A model generated the notes under the pieces. That model worked only from the letters and a program-made list of their open reading frames with translations, made no database searches and was not told the origin of the DNA. Of a stretch of DNA of 64,000 nucleotides, positions 8,093 to 16,961 are shown in pieces; position 1 is the stretch's first letter; the number at the start of each line of letters is the position of its first letter. The translations under genes were made by a program, and so were the position numbers. The DNA lies in NCBI RefSeq assembly GCF_014648435.1, contig NZ_BMRC01000036.1, forward strand, positions 16,661 to 80,660. Direction: 5' to 3'. The DNA is from Nonomuraea spiralis. GTDB taxonomy: Bacteria > Actinomycetota > Actinomycetes > Streptosporangiales > Streptosporangiaceae.

Positions 8093-9685
8093 TCAGACGC
8101 TCGGCCGGGTCGACTCCGCGTCGTGCGTCATGCCGTCGATCCGCGCCATCACGTCGGTGACCTTCACCCCGCTCGGCCGGTGCGGACGCCGCCGCTGCCA
8201 CGGACGCGGACCCGCCGGCGGCCGGTACTCCACGCCCATCGCGTCCAGCCGCCCGAGGTGCTCGCGCAGCCGCTCGTCGAACCCGTCGCCGCCCGAGCCG
8301 GCCCACGCCACCTCGGCCAGCGCGCACGAGCGCGGCCACAGCCGGTAGTCGACCGTCCGCGGGTCGGGCACGCGCTCGGTCCAGAGCTGCGCCTGCACGC
8401 CCATCACGCGGGCCCGCTCCTCCTCCGTCCAGTCGGCCGGGGCCGGGTCGAACGCGGCCACGTCCGCCATCGTGGTGGTGTCGCCGATGGCCATCGGCTC
8501 GTCGGCCGAGGCCGCCTCGGCGTAGTCGAAGTAGAGCGGGAACACCGGCGTGGCCACCACGTCGTGCCCCGCCGCGGCGGCCCGCCGTCCCACGCCCATG
8601 CCGCGCCACGGCATGACCACGGTGTCCTGGCGCAGCCCGCCGGCGACGAACGCCTCGTCCCACACCACCGTACGGGCGCCGCGCTCGGCGAGGGCGTCGG
8701 CCAGCGCGCGCAGGAACCACGCCTGGAGGTCCGGGCTCGTGGCCAGCCCCAGCGAGTCGCGGTAGGCCGTGATCTCCGCCGACTGCGCCCAGTGGTCCAG
8801 CACGACCTCGTCCCCGCCGATGTGGAAGAAGGGCACCTCGCCCAGCGCCCCGATGATCTCGTCGAAGACCGTGGTCAGGAACTCGATCGTCGGCGGCAGC
8901 GGCGACAGGATCGCCGGCGAGATGCCCCACCGGTCGAGCACGTCGTAGCGCTCGCCGGTCGCGCCGAGCTCGGGGTAGGCGGCCAGGATCGCCGAGGCGT
9001 GCCCCGGCACGTCGATCTCGGGCACCACCGTGACGAACCTGGACCGCGCGTACGCCCCGATCTCGGCCAGGTCGTCCAGCGAGTAGTAGCCGCCGTGCGG
9101 GATGTCCTCGTACGCCTCCGGCTCCCGGTAGTAGTTGACGGCCGTCCGCGGCCGGTGCGATGAGACCTCCTGCAACAGCGGGTACGCCTTGCTCTCCACC
9201 CGCCACCCCTGGTCGTCCACCAGGTGGAGGTGCAGCCGGTTCAGCTTGTGCGCGGCCATCAGGTCGATCAGCCGGAGCACCTCCCGCTTGGTGGAGAAAT
9301 GCCGCGCAACGTCGAGGTGCAGCCCGCGCCAGGCGAACCGCGGAGAGTCCTCGATCCGCACCCCGGGCACCCGCCACGACGCCCTGTCCGAGAAGCGGTA
9401 GGAGGCGTCCGGCAACAACTGGTGCAACGACTGCGCCGCGTAGAACGCGCCCGCCGCCCCGCCGGCGACGATCTCGACGCCGCGCGACCCGGTGGTCAGC
9501 CGGTAGGACTCCTCGCCGAGCGCGGGATCCTGGCGTACCTCGATCTCGCCGGAGTCTCCCGGGCGCAGGTCGAGAAGGGGGAGTGCGCGACGTACCGCGT
9601 CCGCGAAGGGACCGGCGACGGTCGCGCCCGAGGCCAGCTCGAAGGAGCCGGAAAGATCACTGAGCAGCTCTGGGCGAGGAATCAT
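8093..9685 (-). CDS. GH20 beta-N-acetylhexosaminidase
   Basis: Hydrolyses terminal beta-linked GlcNAc (or GalNAc) by substrate-assisted catalysis. Residues 1-120 are the GH20b alpha/beta domain; the barrel follows, with FAWRGLHLDVARHF, LHLHLVDDQGWRVE, VPEIDVPGHASAILAAYPEL and the catalytic pair in HIGGDEVVLDHW (D292-E293). Length 530 fits bacterial GH20. No signal peptide is visible, so it is probably cytoplasmic and acts on imported sugars, unlike the secreted forms. Its ATG overlaps the stop of the upstream amidase (ATGA at 9682-9685), so translation is coupled; this suggests a role in cell-wall sugar turnover. Confidence 0.9.
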   Translation of the reverse strand: MIPRPELLSDLSGSFELASGATVAGPFADAVRRALPLLDLRPGDSGEIEVRQDPALGEESYRLTTGSRGVEIVAGGAAGAFYAAQSLHQLLPDASYRFSDRASWRVPGVRIEDSPRFAWRGLHLDVARHFSTKREVLRLIDLMAAHKLNRLHLHLVDDQGWRVESKAYPLLQEVSSHRPRTAVNYYREPEAYEDIPHGGYYSLDDLAEIGAYARSRFVTVVPEIDVPGHASAILAAYPELGATGERYDVLDRWGISPAILSPLPPTIEFLTTVFDEIIGALGEVPFFHIGGDEVVLDHWAQSAEITAYRDSLGLATSPDLQAWFLRALADALAERGARTVVWDEAFVAGGLRQDTVVMPWRGMGVGRRAAAAGHDVVATPVFPLYFDYAEAASADEPMAIGDTTTMADVAAFDPAPADWTEEERARVMGVQAQLWTERVPDPRTVDYRLWPRSCALAEVAWAGSGGDGFDERLREHLGRLDAMGVEYRPPAGPRPWQRRRPHRPSGVKVTDVMARIDGMTHDAESTRPSV

Positions 9686-10530
9686 GCTTCGAGATAGTGC
9701 TGCAATCCGTTCGAGAGCGCCAATGCGATCCGCTGCCTGAACTTCGGGTCCTGGAACTTCGCCGCGTCGATGGCGTTGCGCATGTTGCCGCACTCGACGA
9801 GGACCTTCGGCACGGTCGAGAGGTTGAGCCCGCCGATGTCGTTACGGAAGTCCAGTGCCTTGCTGCCGATGTAGTTGGAGTAGGGGATGCCGGTGCCCTT
9901 GAGGTAGGCGTCGCGTACGTCGATCCCCAGCTTGGTCGAGGCGCCCACGACCTTGTCGACCGGCCCGTTGATCTTCTTCGGGATGATCACGTGGAACCCC
10001 CGGTTCGAGGGGTTGTCCGAGCCGTCGCCGTGGACCGAGATCGCGACGTCGGCATGGGCCTTGTTGCCGATCGCGGCCCGCTTGTCGATGCACGGGCCGA
10101 CGCTGTCGTTGTTCGACCTGGTCAGCTTGACGGTCGCGCCGCGCTGCTTGAGGATCTTCACCATGCGGTTGGAGACGTCCCAGGTGAAGGCGGCCTCGCT
10201 GTAACCGCTCTTCGTGGCCGTGCCGGTCGTGTCGCAGGCCTTCATCTGGGTCAGCACGTTGACCTTGCGGTTGATCTCGTCCGGATGGCGGTAGTTGCCG
10301 CCGTTGTGCCCGGGGTCGATGACGATGACCTTGCCGGCGAGCGGTTTGGCCCCGGGCGGCGCCTGCTGCGCCGTGGCCGTCTCCGTCGGCCCGTCCTGGA
10401 CGGACGCCTTGCCGGGCCCCTGGGCGGAGGAGGCGGCCTGACCTGCCGCGGCGCCACCGGGCTCGGTGCCGCCGCACGCGGAGGCGATCAGGCCGCAGAC
10501 GGCGAGGACGGTGGCTGGTAGAGCACGCAT
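9682..10530 (-). CDS. N-acetylmuramoyl-L-alanine amidase (Amidase_3), lipoprotein
   Basis: A zinc amidase that cleaves the bond between MurNAc and the stem peptide. The ATG at 10530 starts a lipoprotein signal with the lipobox LIASAC, so the enzyme is membrane-anchored outside the cell. A Pro/Thr/Ala-rich linker runs to about residue 60. The catalytic domain begins VIVIDPGHNGGN (zinc His), contains ISVHGDGSDN (second His) and ends with the catalytic Glu in KVLVECGNMRN. Length 282. It is translationally coupled to the GH20 gene downstream; the LacI and 82-residue genes lie upstream in the same direction. Confidence 0.9.
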   Translation of the reverse strand: MRALPATVLAVCGLIASACGGTEPGGAAAGQAASSAQGPGKASVQDGPTETATAQQAPPGAKPLAGKVIVIDPGHNGGNYRHPDEINRKVNVLTQMKACDTTGTATKSGYSEAAFTWDVSNRMVKILKQRGATVKLTRSNNDSVGPCIDKRAAIGNKAHADVAISVHGDGSDNPSNRGFHVIIPKKINGPVDKVVGASTKLGIDVRDAYLKGTGIPYSNYIGSKALDFRNDIGGLNLSTVPKVLVECGNMRNAIDAAKFQDPKFRQRIALALSNGLQHYLEA

Positions 10531-10600
10531 GCGCTCCAACTTACGTGAAGCCACGCGTTCAGGCCGGTATGACCAGGAATCCTGCGCGTCGGTCGTCGCC

Positions 10601-10849
10601 TCACCAGACGTGCTCGCCGACCTCCTGCCTTTCCAGCAGGGCGGCCAGCTCCCGCGCGTCCTCGGCGTCGAGGCCGAGGACGACGCGGGGGCGGCCCCAC
10701 GGGTGGTCGAGGGAGTGCGCCACGTAGCTGGCGACGGACTCGGCGCCGACGTCGGTGCCCCGCCCCCTGCCCGCCCGCCAGTGCCCCCAGGCGCGTTCGA
10801 GCTCGGCCGCCGCGCGCTGGGCGCAGGACACCAGTTCTGGATCACGCAT
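10601..10849 (-). CDS. conserved small actinobacterial protein, 82 residues
   Basis: No function known to me. The sequence MRDPELVSCAQRAAAELERAWGHW then SYVAHSLDHPWGRPRVVLGLDAEDARELAALLE resembles a family of short hypothetical proteins common in actinomycetes. It appears soluble, with a helical N-terminus followed by a beta-strand and helix. I chose the ATG at 10849 because GGGGGAC precedes it by a few bases. Between LacI and amidase genes, same direction. Confidence 0.65.
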   Translation of the reverse strand: MRDPELVSCAQRAAAELERAWGHWRAGRGRGTDVGAESVASYVAHSLDHPWGRPRVVLGLDAEDARELAALLERQEVGEHVW

Positions 10850-11051
10850 GACTGTCCCCCGGATCAGATCGTGACCGAACCAGATTCGGCCACAATTAGC
10901 ATGACCCTGTCGAGTAAACCGCCGTGCGGCGACGCTGCCGTACGGCTTGACCCAGGCTTTGGGCGGGCTTGCCGACGAGAGACCTGCACATTGGCCCGCC
11001 GTGCCATTGCGGCGCCCGACGAAGGCCCGCAACGGCAGCGCAACCGGCAGA

Positions 11052-11105
11052 TTTCCCCTCAGGCAGGTCCCGTGCTGCTTTCCCCTCAGGCGGGTCCCGT
11101 GCTGC
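11052..11105. repeat. 27-bp tandem duplication across the stop of the LacI gene
   Basis: Copies 11052-11078 and 11079-11105 differ at one base (11065 versus 11092). The gene's TGA lies in the right copy (11086-11088), and the left copy carries another TGA in the same frame (11059-11061). The protein therefore ends normally but has a spare stop nine codons later. Confidence 0.85.
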
Positions 11106-12135
11106 GACGCACGATCAGTTCGGGCTGGATCTCGCGCAGCCGGGCGCCCTTGGCCGGCTCGCCGATCCTGTCGCTCAGCAGCGCCGCCGCCGACCTGCCC
11201 ATGGCGCGGCGCGGCTGGTCGACCGAGGTGAGCGAGATGTGTCTGGAGGCCGACAGGTGTGTGTTGTCGTAGCCGACCACGGACAGGTCGTCCGGCACCC
11301 GCAGCCCCAGCTCGGCCGCGGCCGCCAGCACACCCAGCGCGACCTCGTCGTTCGCCGCGAACACGGCCGTCGGCCGCGGGTCGCGGGTCAGCAGCGCGAT
11401 CGCCGCCTCCCGGCCGCTCTCCTCGCTCGCGTCCGCGGCCTCGACCATGATGTACGGCGCCAGCGAATGCCGCCGCATCGCCACGAGGTACCCCTCGCAG
11501 CGCGAGGACCGGGGGCCCTCGATGTGCGCGATCCGCTTGTGCCCGAGGTTCACCAGGTGGTCGATGGCCAGACGGGCGCCGAGCTGGTCGTCGTCGACCA
11601 CGATGTCGACGCCGTCGAGCTCGATGTCACGTTCCCCTACGACGACGGTCGGGGTGTAGGCGGTCGCCTCGATCAGCGTCTCGCTGGTCGGTGCGATGCC
11701 TAAGAGCACCAGCCCGTCGACCCGCAGCTCCAGGAAGGCCTCGACGGCCTCGTCCTCGAACGCCGGGTCCCACTGGCTGTTCCCGATCAGCATGCGCAGC
11801 CCGTCGCCGTGCAGGCTCTCCTGCAGGCCGTCCAGGAACTCGGCGTAGAACGGGTTGTGCAGATCGGCGACGAGCGCGCCGACCAGATGCGTACGACCTT
11901 CCACCAGGCTGCGCGCGACCGCGTTCGGCCGGTAGCCGAGCTCGCGTGCCGCCTGGAGTACTGCCTGCCGCCGATGCTCACTCACGTGCGGGGATCCGCG
12001 CAGCACGAGTGAGACCAGCGACTTGGAGACGCCGGCTCGCTCGGCGACGTTGCGGATGGTGGGTCGTGGCCGAGGCAATGGATCTACCTCGCGGAGCTCG
12101 GCGATGGTTGAAGTGTTGACGGGCGGTCCTGACAT
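11086..12135 (-). CDS. LacI-family transcriptional regulator
   Basis: A 349-residue sugar-responsive repressor. The DNA-binding helix-turn-helix is at residues ~26-47 (TIRNVAERAGVSKSLVSLVLRG) with the hinge helix NAVARSLVEGRT. The effector domain follows the periplasmic-binding fold: VGALVADLHNPFYAEFLDGL, VDGLVLLGI, PTAVFAANDEVALGVL and LSVVGYDNTHLS. The ATG at 12135 has GGGGGAGACAC before it. The N-terminus carries about 25 extra residues (NTSTIAELREVDPLPRPR) before the HTH. It may control the amidase-GH20 pair downstream or a distant sugar operon; no operator pair is obvious. Divergent from the TetR gene. Confidence 0.9.
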   Translation of the reverse strand: MSGPPVNTSTIAELREVDPLPRPRPTIRNVAERAGVSKSLVSLVLRGSPHVSEHRRQAVLQAARELGYRPNAVARSLVEGRTHLVGALVADLHNPFYAEFLDGLQESLHGDGLRMLIGNSQWDPAFEDEAVEAFLELRVDGLVLLGIAPTSETLIEATAYTPTVVVGERDIELDGVDIVVDDDQLGARLAIDHLVNLGHKRIAHIEGPRSSRCEGYLVAMRRHSLAPYIMVEAADASEESGREAAIALLTRDPRPTAVFAANDEVALGVLAAAAELGLRVPDDLSVVGYDNTHLSASRHISLTSVDQPRRAMGRSAAALLSDRIGEPAKGARLREIQPELIVRRSTGPA

Positions 12136-12281
12136 GTGTCTCCCCCGCGATGCGGATATGGGCACCTGTCTCACCAAACGATCGAGCAAGCCGCAGGGTA
12201 CGGCTTCGGGTTAGGGAAGCCTGATATTGACCCATTCGCCACACGTCCGCTATTGGGCACGGCGTCGGATACTGTGCTGGT

Positions 12282-12947
12282 GTGACACCCGGGAAGTCAG
12301 CCGAGACGGCACGCCCCGCACGCCGAAGGCTGAGTGTGGACCGCCGTCGCGAAGAGCTCATGGCGGCTGCGCTGGAGCTGTTCAGCACCCGTGACGCCGA
12401 GGACGTCTCGATCGACGACGTCGCCTCGGCGGCCGGCGCCTCACGGGCGCTCGTCTACCACTACTTCGGCGGCAAGCAGGAGCTCTACGTGGCGGCGCTG
12501 AAGAGCGCGGCCGAGCAACTGGAGTCGCGGCTGCGGCCGACCGGGGGCGGCAGGCCGCTCGACGAGCTGGCCGCGGGCCTCGGGCGTTACTTCGACTTCG
12601 TCGAGGAGCACGCCGCCGGCTTCGCCGCGCTGCTGCGCGGGGGGCCCGCCAACCGGGCGGGCGAGGTGGGGGAGATCGTCGACGGCGTGCGCCGGAGGCT
12701 GTTCCGCCTCATCCAGAAGCAGATGCGCGTCGACGAGCCGAGCCCGGTGTTGCGCACCACGCTGCGCTCGTGGATCGCCTCCGTGGAGACGGCCGGTCTC
12801 GACTGGCTGGAACACCGCGACGTCGAGCGGCCGACGCTGGAGAAGATGCTCGTCGATCACATGGTGGCGCTGCTGGGCGTCGCCGCCGCCTACGACGGCG
12901 ACGTCGGCCGGCTGCTCGAACTTCTCACCAGGGAGCAGCTGGCGTAG
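12282..12947 (+). CDS. TetR-family transcriptional regulator
   Basis: A 221-residue repressor-type protein. The N-terminal DNA-binding part is RREELMAAALELFSTRDAEDVSIDDVASAAGASRALVYHYFGGKQELY (about residues 22-70), followed by a helical ligand domain of TetR_C type that includes RYFDFVEEHAAGFAALLRGG, a pattern I have seen in actinomycete regulators of fatty-acid genes. GTG start at 12282. It is transcribed away from the LacI gene and has no adjacent target on its own strand. Ligand and targets are unknown. Confidence 0.85.
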   Translation: MTPGKSAETARPARRRLSVDRRREELMAAALELFSTRDAEDVSIDDVASAAGASRALVYHYFGGKQELYVAALKSAAEQLESRLRPTGGGRPLDELAAGLGRYFDFVEEHAAGFAALLRGGPANRAGEVGEIVDGVRRRLFRLIQKQMRVDEPSPVLRTTLRSWIASVETAGLDWLEHRDVERPTLEKMLVDHMVALLGVAAAYDGDVGRLLELLTREQLA

Positions 12948-13068
12948 CGGGGGAAGAGTGGCGCCGGGCGGGCGACGCCAACTTCCCCGTGCGACGTCAC
13001 GTCGGTGGACCGGGCAAGCGTACCTGGTCCACCCTCAACCCCCCTGAGGTTCGTGACGACCCTCTCGA

Positions 13069-13272
13069 CTACTCGGAACGCTGCTGCGGAATGCCCGCCA
13101 GCAGTGCGCGAACCTCGGTCTCCCGGTAACGCCGATGACCACCGAGGGTACGAATCGACGTCAACTTGCCCGCCTTGGCCCACCGCGTAACGGTCTTGGG
13201 GTCGACCCTGAACATGGTCGCGACCTCAGCGGGCGTGAGCAGCGGCTCGGCCTCGGGTGTACGAGCTGACAT
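13069..13272 (-). CDS. bldC: BldC, MerR-like developmental regulator
   Basis: A 67-residue DNA-binding protein nearly identical, from memory, to Streptomyces BldC, which represses or delays sporulation genes and binds direct repeats cooperatively. It is essentially one winged helix-turn-helix: LLTPAEVATMFRVDPKTVTRWAKAGKLTSIRTLGGHRRY, ending VRALLAGIPQQRSE. The ATG has GGAGGAGAGG upstream. The neighbours match the Streptomyces arrangement (hypothetical gene then valine dehydrogenase). Its presence is good evidence for a sporulating or mycelial actinomycete. Confidence 0.95.
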   Translation of the reverse strand: MSARTPEAEPLLTPAEVATMFRVDPKTVTRWAKAGKLTSIRTLGGHRRYRETEVRALLAGIPQQRSE

Positions 13273-13594
13273 TTGTGCGGCCTCTCCTCCGTGTGGACCG
13301 GCTTAGCGATCCTGTGACTGCTTTTGCGCGTGTCACGGATGTCCCCCTATGGCACAGAGCGTGCGGCTTTTCTGAGCCATATGCGGCATCACCCGATGTG
13401 ACCATACCGCCACGCAGAGCGATTGGCGAGCCCTTCTTTGACCCAACTGCCCGCCCCCGTGGCGATGTCACGCTCGGTGATTCTAGCGACACGGTTCGTG
13501 GTATCGCAGTGAAAACGGCAAACTACTCAGTTCGCAGAAGAGAGCAGCCGGGAGACGTGACCTACTCATGCAGGTCAGACGGTTGTTTTGGGGC
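13273..13594. other. 322-bp gene-free region upstream of bldC
   Basis: No protein-coding frame here has convincing support. The region is less GC-rich than the surroundings and should hold the bldC promoter. A TAGAAT hexamer on the minus strand (13480-13485) could be a -10, which would give bldC a long leader of about 200 bases, but no good -35 accompanies it. A 15-codon minus-strand frame (13333-13380) lies in that leader and is not convincing. Confidence 0.4.
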
Positions 13595-14458
13595 TCAGTT
13601 GGCAGATTCCAGCTGTTGCATTGACTTCCACCGAAGGATGACGCGCTGGTACATGGCATAGGCAAGTTCTTCTTGACCCGTGTCCAGACCGGTCAAAGCG
13701 GCCGAAAGCTCAGCAACCGACTGGTCGGCCTGCAAGGCGTCGTCGTTCATCAGGTGGACCAGGCCGCCGTAGTCGAGTTCCACCAGCGAGTGCGGGTGGA
13801 ACTCCTCCAGCCACCGCGCGATGTCCTCCACGTCGAAGTTGGACGACACGTCGCCGAGATGCCTGCGCAGCACGTTGAGGGCGCGGGCGGCCCGCCTCCT
13901 GGCCTGTGCCATGGAGGTGACGTAGATGAGGTTACGGCCCGTAGTGGTCGTCACGTCCTGTCCCGGGGTGGAGGAGCCGAGCACCAGCCAGCGCTCGTTC
14001 CCATCAAACGGCACGAACCACGATGGCGGCACATGCCACGCCGTGGTGCGAATGTGCGTACGCAAGGCGGACGAACCGGCCTGCCGCTTGAACCGGTCGA
14101 AGTCGTCGGCCGTCTGCTCCGCGATGGCTTTCGGCACGAGCCGGTCCATCAGCTTCACCGGAGTGGCGCCACGAAGCCGTGAGAACGCCAGCCACGAGCG
14201 CAACCGGGTCTGCCAAGGGCAAACGTACAAACGGTCCTCAACACGCCGCAGATAGGCGTTGGGGCTCTCCTGAGCGGGAACGGGCTGAGGGGGCATGCCG
14301 AGCAGTCGCATGACCGACTCGCCGTGCTCCGCATTGAGCGCGTTCGCCCGGCGCGGACGGTCGCGTGAGTCGGCGTAGTCGGCCCACAGCTTGCGCTCGG
14401 ACTCGGCGAACGCGGTCAGTGGCTCATAGACGCGGAGGTAGGCGGCATAGGGCAGCAC
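13595..14458 (-). CDS. conserved hypothetical protein between bldC and vdh
   Basis: A 287-residue soluble protein I recognise only by position: in Streptomyces a hypothetical gene sits in the same place between bldC and valine dehydrogenase. The start is GTG (VLPYAAYLRVYEPLTAF). Features visible are LYVCPWQTRLRSWLAFS near residue 80, a WFVPFDGNERWLVLGSS strand region and a Tyr/Arg-rich ALNVLRRHLGD helix, then DFDVEDIARWLEEFHPHSLVELDYGGLVHLM-like acidic helices. No catalytic or DNA-binding motif is evident. Its third-position GC is lower than neighbours. Confidence 0.75.
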   Translation of the reverse strand: MLPYAAYLRVYEPLTAFAESERKLWADYADSRDRPRRANALNAEHGESVMRLLGMPPQPVPAQESPNAYLRRVEDRLYVCPWQTRLRSWLAFSRLRGATPVKLMDRLVPKAIAEQTADDFDRFKRQAGSSALRTHIRTTAWHVPPSWFVPFDGNERWLVLGSSTPGQDVTTTTGRNLIYVTSMAQARRRAARALNVLRRHLGDVSSNFDVEDIARWLEEFHPHSLVELDYGGLVHLMNDDALQADQSVAELSAALTGLDTGQEELAYAMYQRVILRWKSMQQLESAN

Positions 14459-14564
14459 GGAGGCATCGTGTCACGAAGAGCACCTGCGTGCACCGTTGAG
14501 GCTTACTACTCTGAGAGTGATCTCCGCCGCAAAGAAGCGGTGGACCGGACAGGGAGTCACTACC

Positions 14565-15644
14565 GTGACCGACGTCTTCGGCACGTCCCACAAGGACGTC
14601 CACGAGCAGGTCGTCTTCTGCGCCGACGAGCAGAGCGGCCTGCGTGCCATCATCGCCGTCCACAACACGGCACTCGGGCCCGCGCTGGGCGGCACCAGGT
14701 TCTACCCGTACGAGAACGAGCAGGCGGCCCTGGCCGACGTGCTCAACCTGGCCAGGGGCATGTCCTACAAGAACGCGCTGGCCGGGCTCGACCTCGGCGG
14801 CGGCAAGGCCGTCATCATCGGCGACCCGGCGCGGCTCAAGAGCGAGGCGCTGCTGCGCGCCTACGGCAGGTTCGTCGAGTCGCTCGGCGGGCGCTACATC
14901 ACCGCCTGCGACGTCGGCACCTACAGCGAGGACATGGACATCGTCGCGCGGGAGTCCCGCCACGTCACCGGCCGCACCCTGGCCCACGGCGGCGCCGGCG
15001 ACTCCTCCGTCCTCACCTCGTTCGGCGTCTTCCAGGGCATGCGAGCCTCGGCCGAACGCGTGTTCGGCACCCCGTCGCTGCACGGCCGGCGGGTCGGTGT
15101 CGAGGGGGTCGGGAAGGTGGGCCACCGCCTGGTCGACCTGCTGCGCGAGGACGGCGCCGAGGTGGTGATCTGCGACGTCGACCCGAGGGCGATCGAACGG
15201 GTGCGCCAGAAGCATCCGGAGGTCGAGGTGGTCGCCGACGCCCAGGCGCTCACGACGTCCGACATCGACGTCTTCGCGCCCTGCGCGCTGGGCGGCGCGC
15301 TCGACGACACCACGGTGGCCGGTCTGCGGGCCAGGATCGTGTGCGGCGCGGCCAACAACCAGCTCGCGCACCCCGGGGTCGAGAAGCAACTGGCCGACCG
15401 AGGGATCCTGTACGCGCCCGACTACGTGGTGAACTCCGGCGGCGTCATCCAGGTCGCCGACGAGATCGAGAGGTTCAGTATGGAACGCGCCAGGGCGAAG
15501 GCGGCCCAGATCTACGACACGACTCTGAAGATCTTCGGGATCGCGTCCGACGAGGGCGTTCCGCCGGCCGCGGCAGCGGATAGGCTAGCCGAGCGCAGAA
15601 TGTCGGAAGTCGGGCGTATAAGGGCCATTTGGCTGGGCCACTGA
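14565..15644 (+). CDS. vdh: valine (branched-chain amino acid) dehydrogenase
   Basis: NAD-dependent oxidative deamination of valine/leucine/isoleucine to 2-oxo acids, the first step of branched-chain catabolism and a source of acyl-CoA starter units. The GTG at 14565 has GGGAG about 9 bases upstream and gives 359 residues, near the Streptomyces Vdh length. Motifs: ALGPALGGTRFYPY, the catalytic lysine region SYKNALAGLDLGGGKAVI, CDVGTYSEDMDIVA, the NAD Rossmann VGVEGVGKVGHRLV and CGAANNQLAHP. It is divergent from the hypothetical gene and followed by the DUF3073 gene. Confidence 0.93.
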   Translation: MTDVFGTSHKDVHEQVVFCADEQSGLRAIIAVHNTALGPALGGTRFYPYENEQAALADVLNLARGMSYKNALAGLDLGGGKAVIIGDPARLKSEALLRAYGRFVESLGGRYITACDVGTYSEDMDIVARESRHVTGRTLAHGGAGDSSVLTSFGVFQGMRASAERVFGTPSLHGRRVGVEGVGKVGHRLVDLLREDGAEVVICDVDPRAIERVRQKHPEVEVVADAQALTTSDIDVFAPCALGGALDDTTVAGLRARIVCGAANNQLAHPGVEKQLADRGILYAPDYVVNSGGVIQVADEIERFSMERARAKAAQIYDTTLKIFGIASDEGVPPAAAADRLAERRMSEVGRIRAIWLGH

Positions 15645-15795
15645 CGCCCCACGCCCATACGACGTACCGAGCTGGGCACAAAACAGGTACGGTAATAGGC
15701 GAACGATAGGCTGACGTCCAAAGTCAGGCGGCGTCAGTGTGTGGTGCGTTAGCGACGAGGGGTCGGGGACGACCCCACACGAGGGGGTCGAGCCA

Positions 15796-16023
15796 ATGGG
15801 GCGCGGCCGAGCAAAGGCCAAGCAGGTCAAGGTTGCTCGCCAGCTGAAGTACAACAGCGGTGGCACGGATCTTGACCGTCTTCGCGACGAACTCGGGGTC
15901 GGCGACTCCAGCAATGACGACGCCGACGACCTCAACGATGAGCTGGCGGATCGCTATGCCGATTACGCCGATGACTATGGCTCCGGAGACGACGACGACG
16001 GCCGTCCATCCGGCCGCCGATAG
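15796..16023 (+). CDS. DUF3073 protein
   Basis: A 75-residue actinobacterial protein of unknown role. It starts MGRGRAKAKQVKVARQLKYNS, a basic RNA- or DNA-binding-like end, and finishes with an acidic Asp-rich tail (DDADDLNDELADRYADYADDYG). This charge asymmetry and the linkage to vdh match the family as found in Streptomyces. The ATG follows GAGGGGGTCGAGCCA. A strong hairpin terminator lies about 65 bases after its stop. Confidence 0.9.
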   Translation: MGRGRAKAKQVKVARQLKYNSGGTDLDRLRDELGVGDSSNDDADDLNDELADRYADYADDYGSGDDDDGRPSGRR

Positions 16024-16088
16024 CCGTTCTTCAGAGTGACGTGGCCGAGGGTCCGGCGTTCTGCCGGATCCTCGTTCATGATCGTCGG

Positions 16089-16113
16089 GCCCCACGGGCA
16101 ACCGTGGGGCTTT
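16089..16113. terminator. rho-independent terminator between convergent genes
   Basis: GCCCCACGG (16089-16097), loop GCAA, CCGTGGGGC (16102-16110), then TTTCG. The nine-pair stem is perfect. It is oriented to end the vdh/DUF3073 side and sits next to the stop of the oppositely oriented hydrolase. Confidence 0.85.
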
Positions 16114-16115
16114 CG

Positions 16116-16961
16116 TCACGCTTGCGTGCGGTCGAGGAAGTCCGCGATCAGCGGTGCGATCTCGGGGAGTTTGTCCTCAAGCGCGAAGTGCCCGGTGTCG
16201 AGCACGTGCAGCTCGGCGTCCGGCAGGTCCCGCAGGTAGGCGTGCGCGCCCGCCTCCGGGAAGAAGGCGTCCTCGCGTCCCCACACGATCAGCGTGGGCG
16301 GCCGGTGGTCGCGCAGCCATGCCTGCCAGCCGGCGTAGAGCGCGAGGTTGGAGCGGTAGTCCAGCGCGAGCGCGAGCTGGGCCTCCTGGCGTCCGGGCAG
16401 GTCGAGGAAGTGCTGGTCGAGGGTCCATCCGTCGGGTGCGACCGCTGAGACGTCCGACGCGCCGCCCTCGTACTGGCCGCGGGTGACGGGCAGGGTGAAC
16501 AGGTCGCCCAGGTTCTCCGCCGGGGCGTGGATCGTGGTGCGCGCCAGGTCGGACAGGCCCTCGTCGTAGGCGTTGGCGTTCTGCACGATCAGGCCGGAGA
16601 TCCATTCGGGGTGCCTGGTGGCCAGGCGGAAGCCGACCGGGCCGCCGAAGTCGAAGGCGTACCAGGCGAACCGCTCAAGGCCGATCCGCTGCACGAAACC
16701 CTCGACCACGTCGGCGAGGCGGTCGAAGGAGTAGACGAAGTCGTCAGGTGCCTGGGTGTGGCCGAAACCGGGGTAGTCCGGCGCGATCAGGCGGTAGCGG
16801 GTGCCGCCCAGGGCGTCCATCAGGCGCCGGTACTGGTGCGAGGCCGAGGGGAAGCCGTGCAGCAGCAGTACGGGCAAACCGTCCCGGGGGCCGGCCTCCC
16901 GGTAGAACACCTGTACGCCGTCGACGTCCACGAAACCGTGGCGGATCTGCGGGATCTCCAT
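16116..16961 (-). CDS. alpha/beta hydrolase with aspartate nucleophile (epoxide hydrolase/dehalogenase type)
   Basis: A 281-residue alpha/beta-hydrolase. The oxyanion motif is LLLHGFPSASHQYRRLM (residues 33-48). The nucleophile elbow reads AFDFGGPVG with Asp104 where esterases have Ser, as in haloalkane dehalogenases and epoxide hydrolases; the acid and His are in VWGREDAFFP and DTGHFALED. The cap has several aromatic residues. Start ATG 16961 (MEIPQIRHGFVDVDG). It is divergent from a CGNR-type regulator that begins 85 bp away, so this regulator probably controls it. The substrate may be an epoxide or halo-compound; that is inference from the Asp. Confidence 0.85.
   Translation of the reverse strand: MEIPQIRHGFVDVDGVQVFYREAGPRDGLPVLLLHGFPSASHQYRRLMDALGGTRYRLIAPDYPGFGHTQAPDDFVYSFDRLADVVEGFVQRIGLERFAWYAFDFGGPVGFRLATRHPEWISGLIVQNANAYDEGLSDLARTTIHAPAENLGDLFTLPVTRGQYEGGASDVSAVAPDGWTLDQHFLDLPGRQEAQLALALDYRSNLALYAGWQAWLRDHRPPTLIVWGREDAFFPEAGAHAYLRDLPDAELHVLDTGHFALEDKLPEIAPLIADFLDRTQA

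Noticed and set aside
13333..13380. A 15-codon frame in the bldC leader
   Set aside because: Too short, with no clear ribosome site. I cannot separate it from chance.
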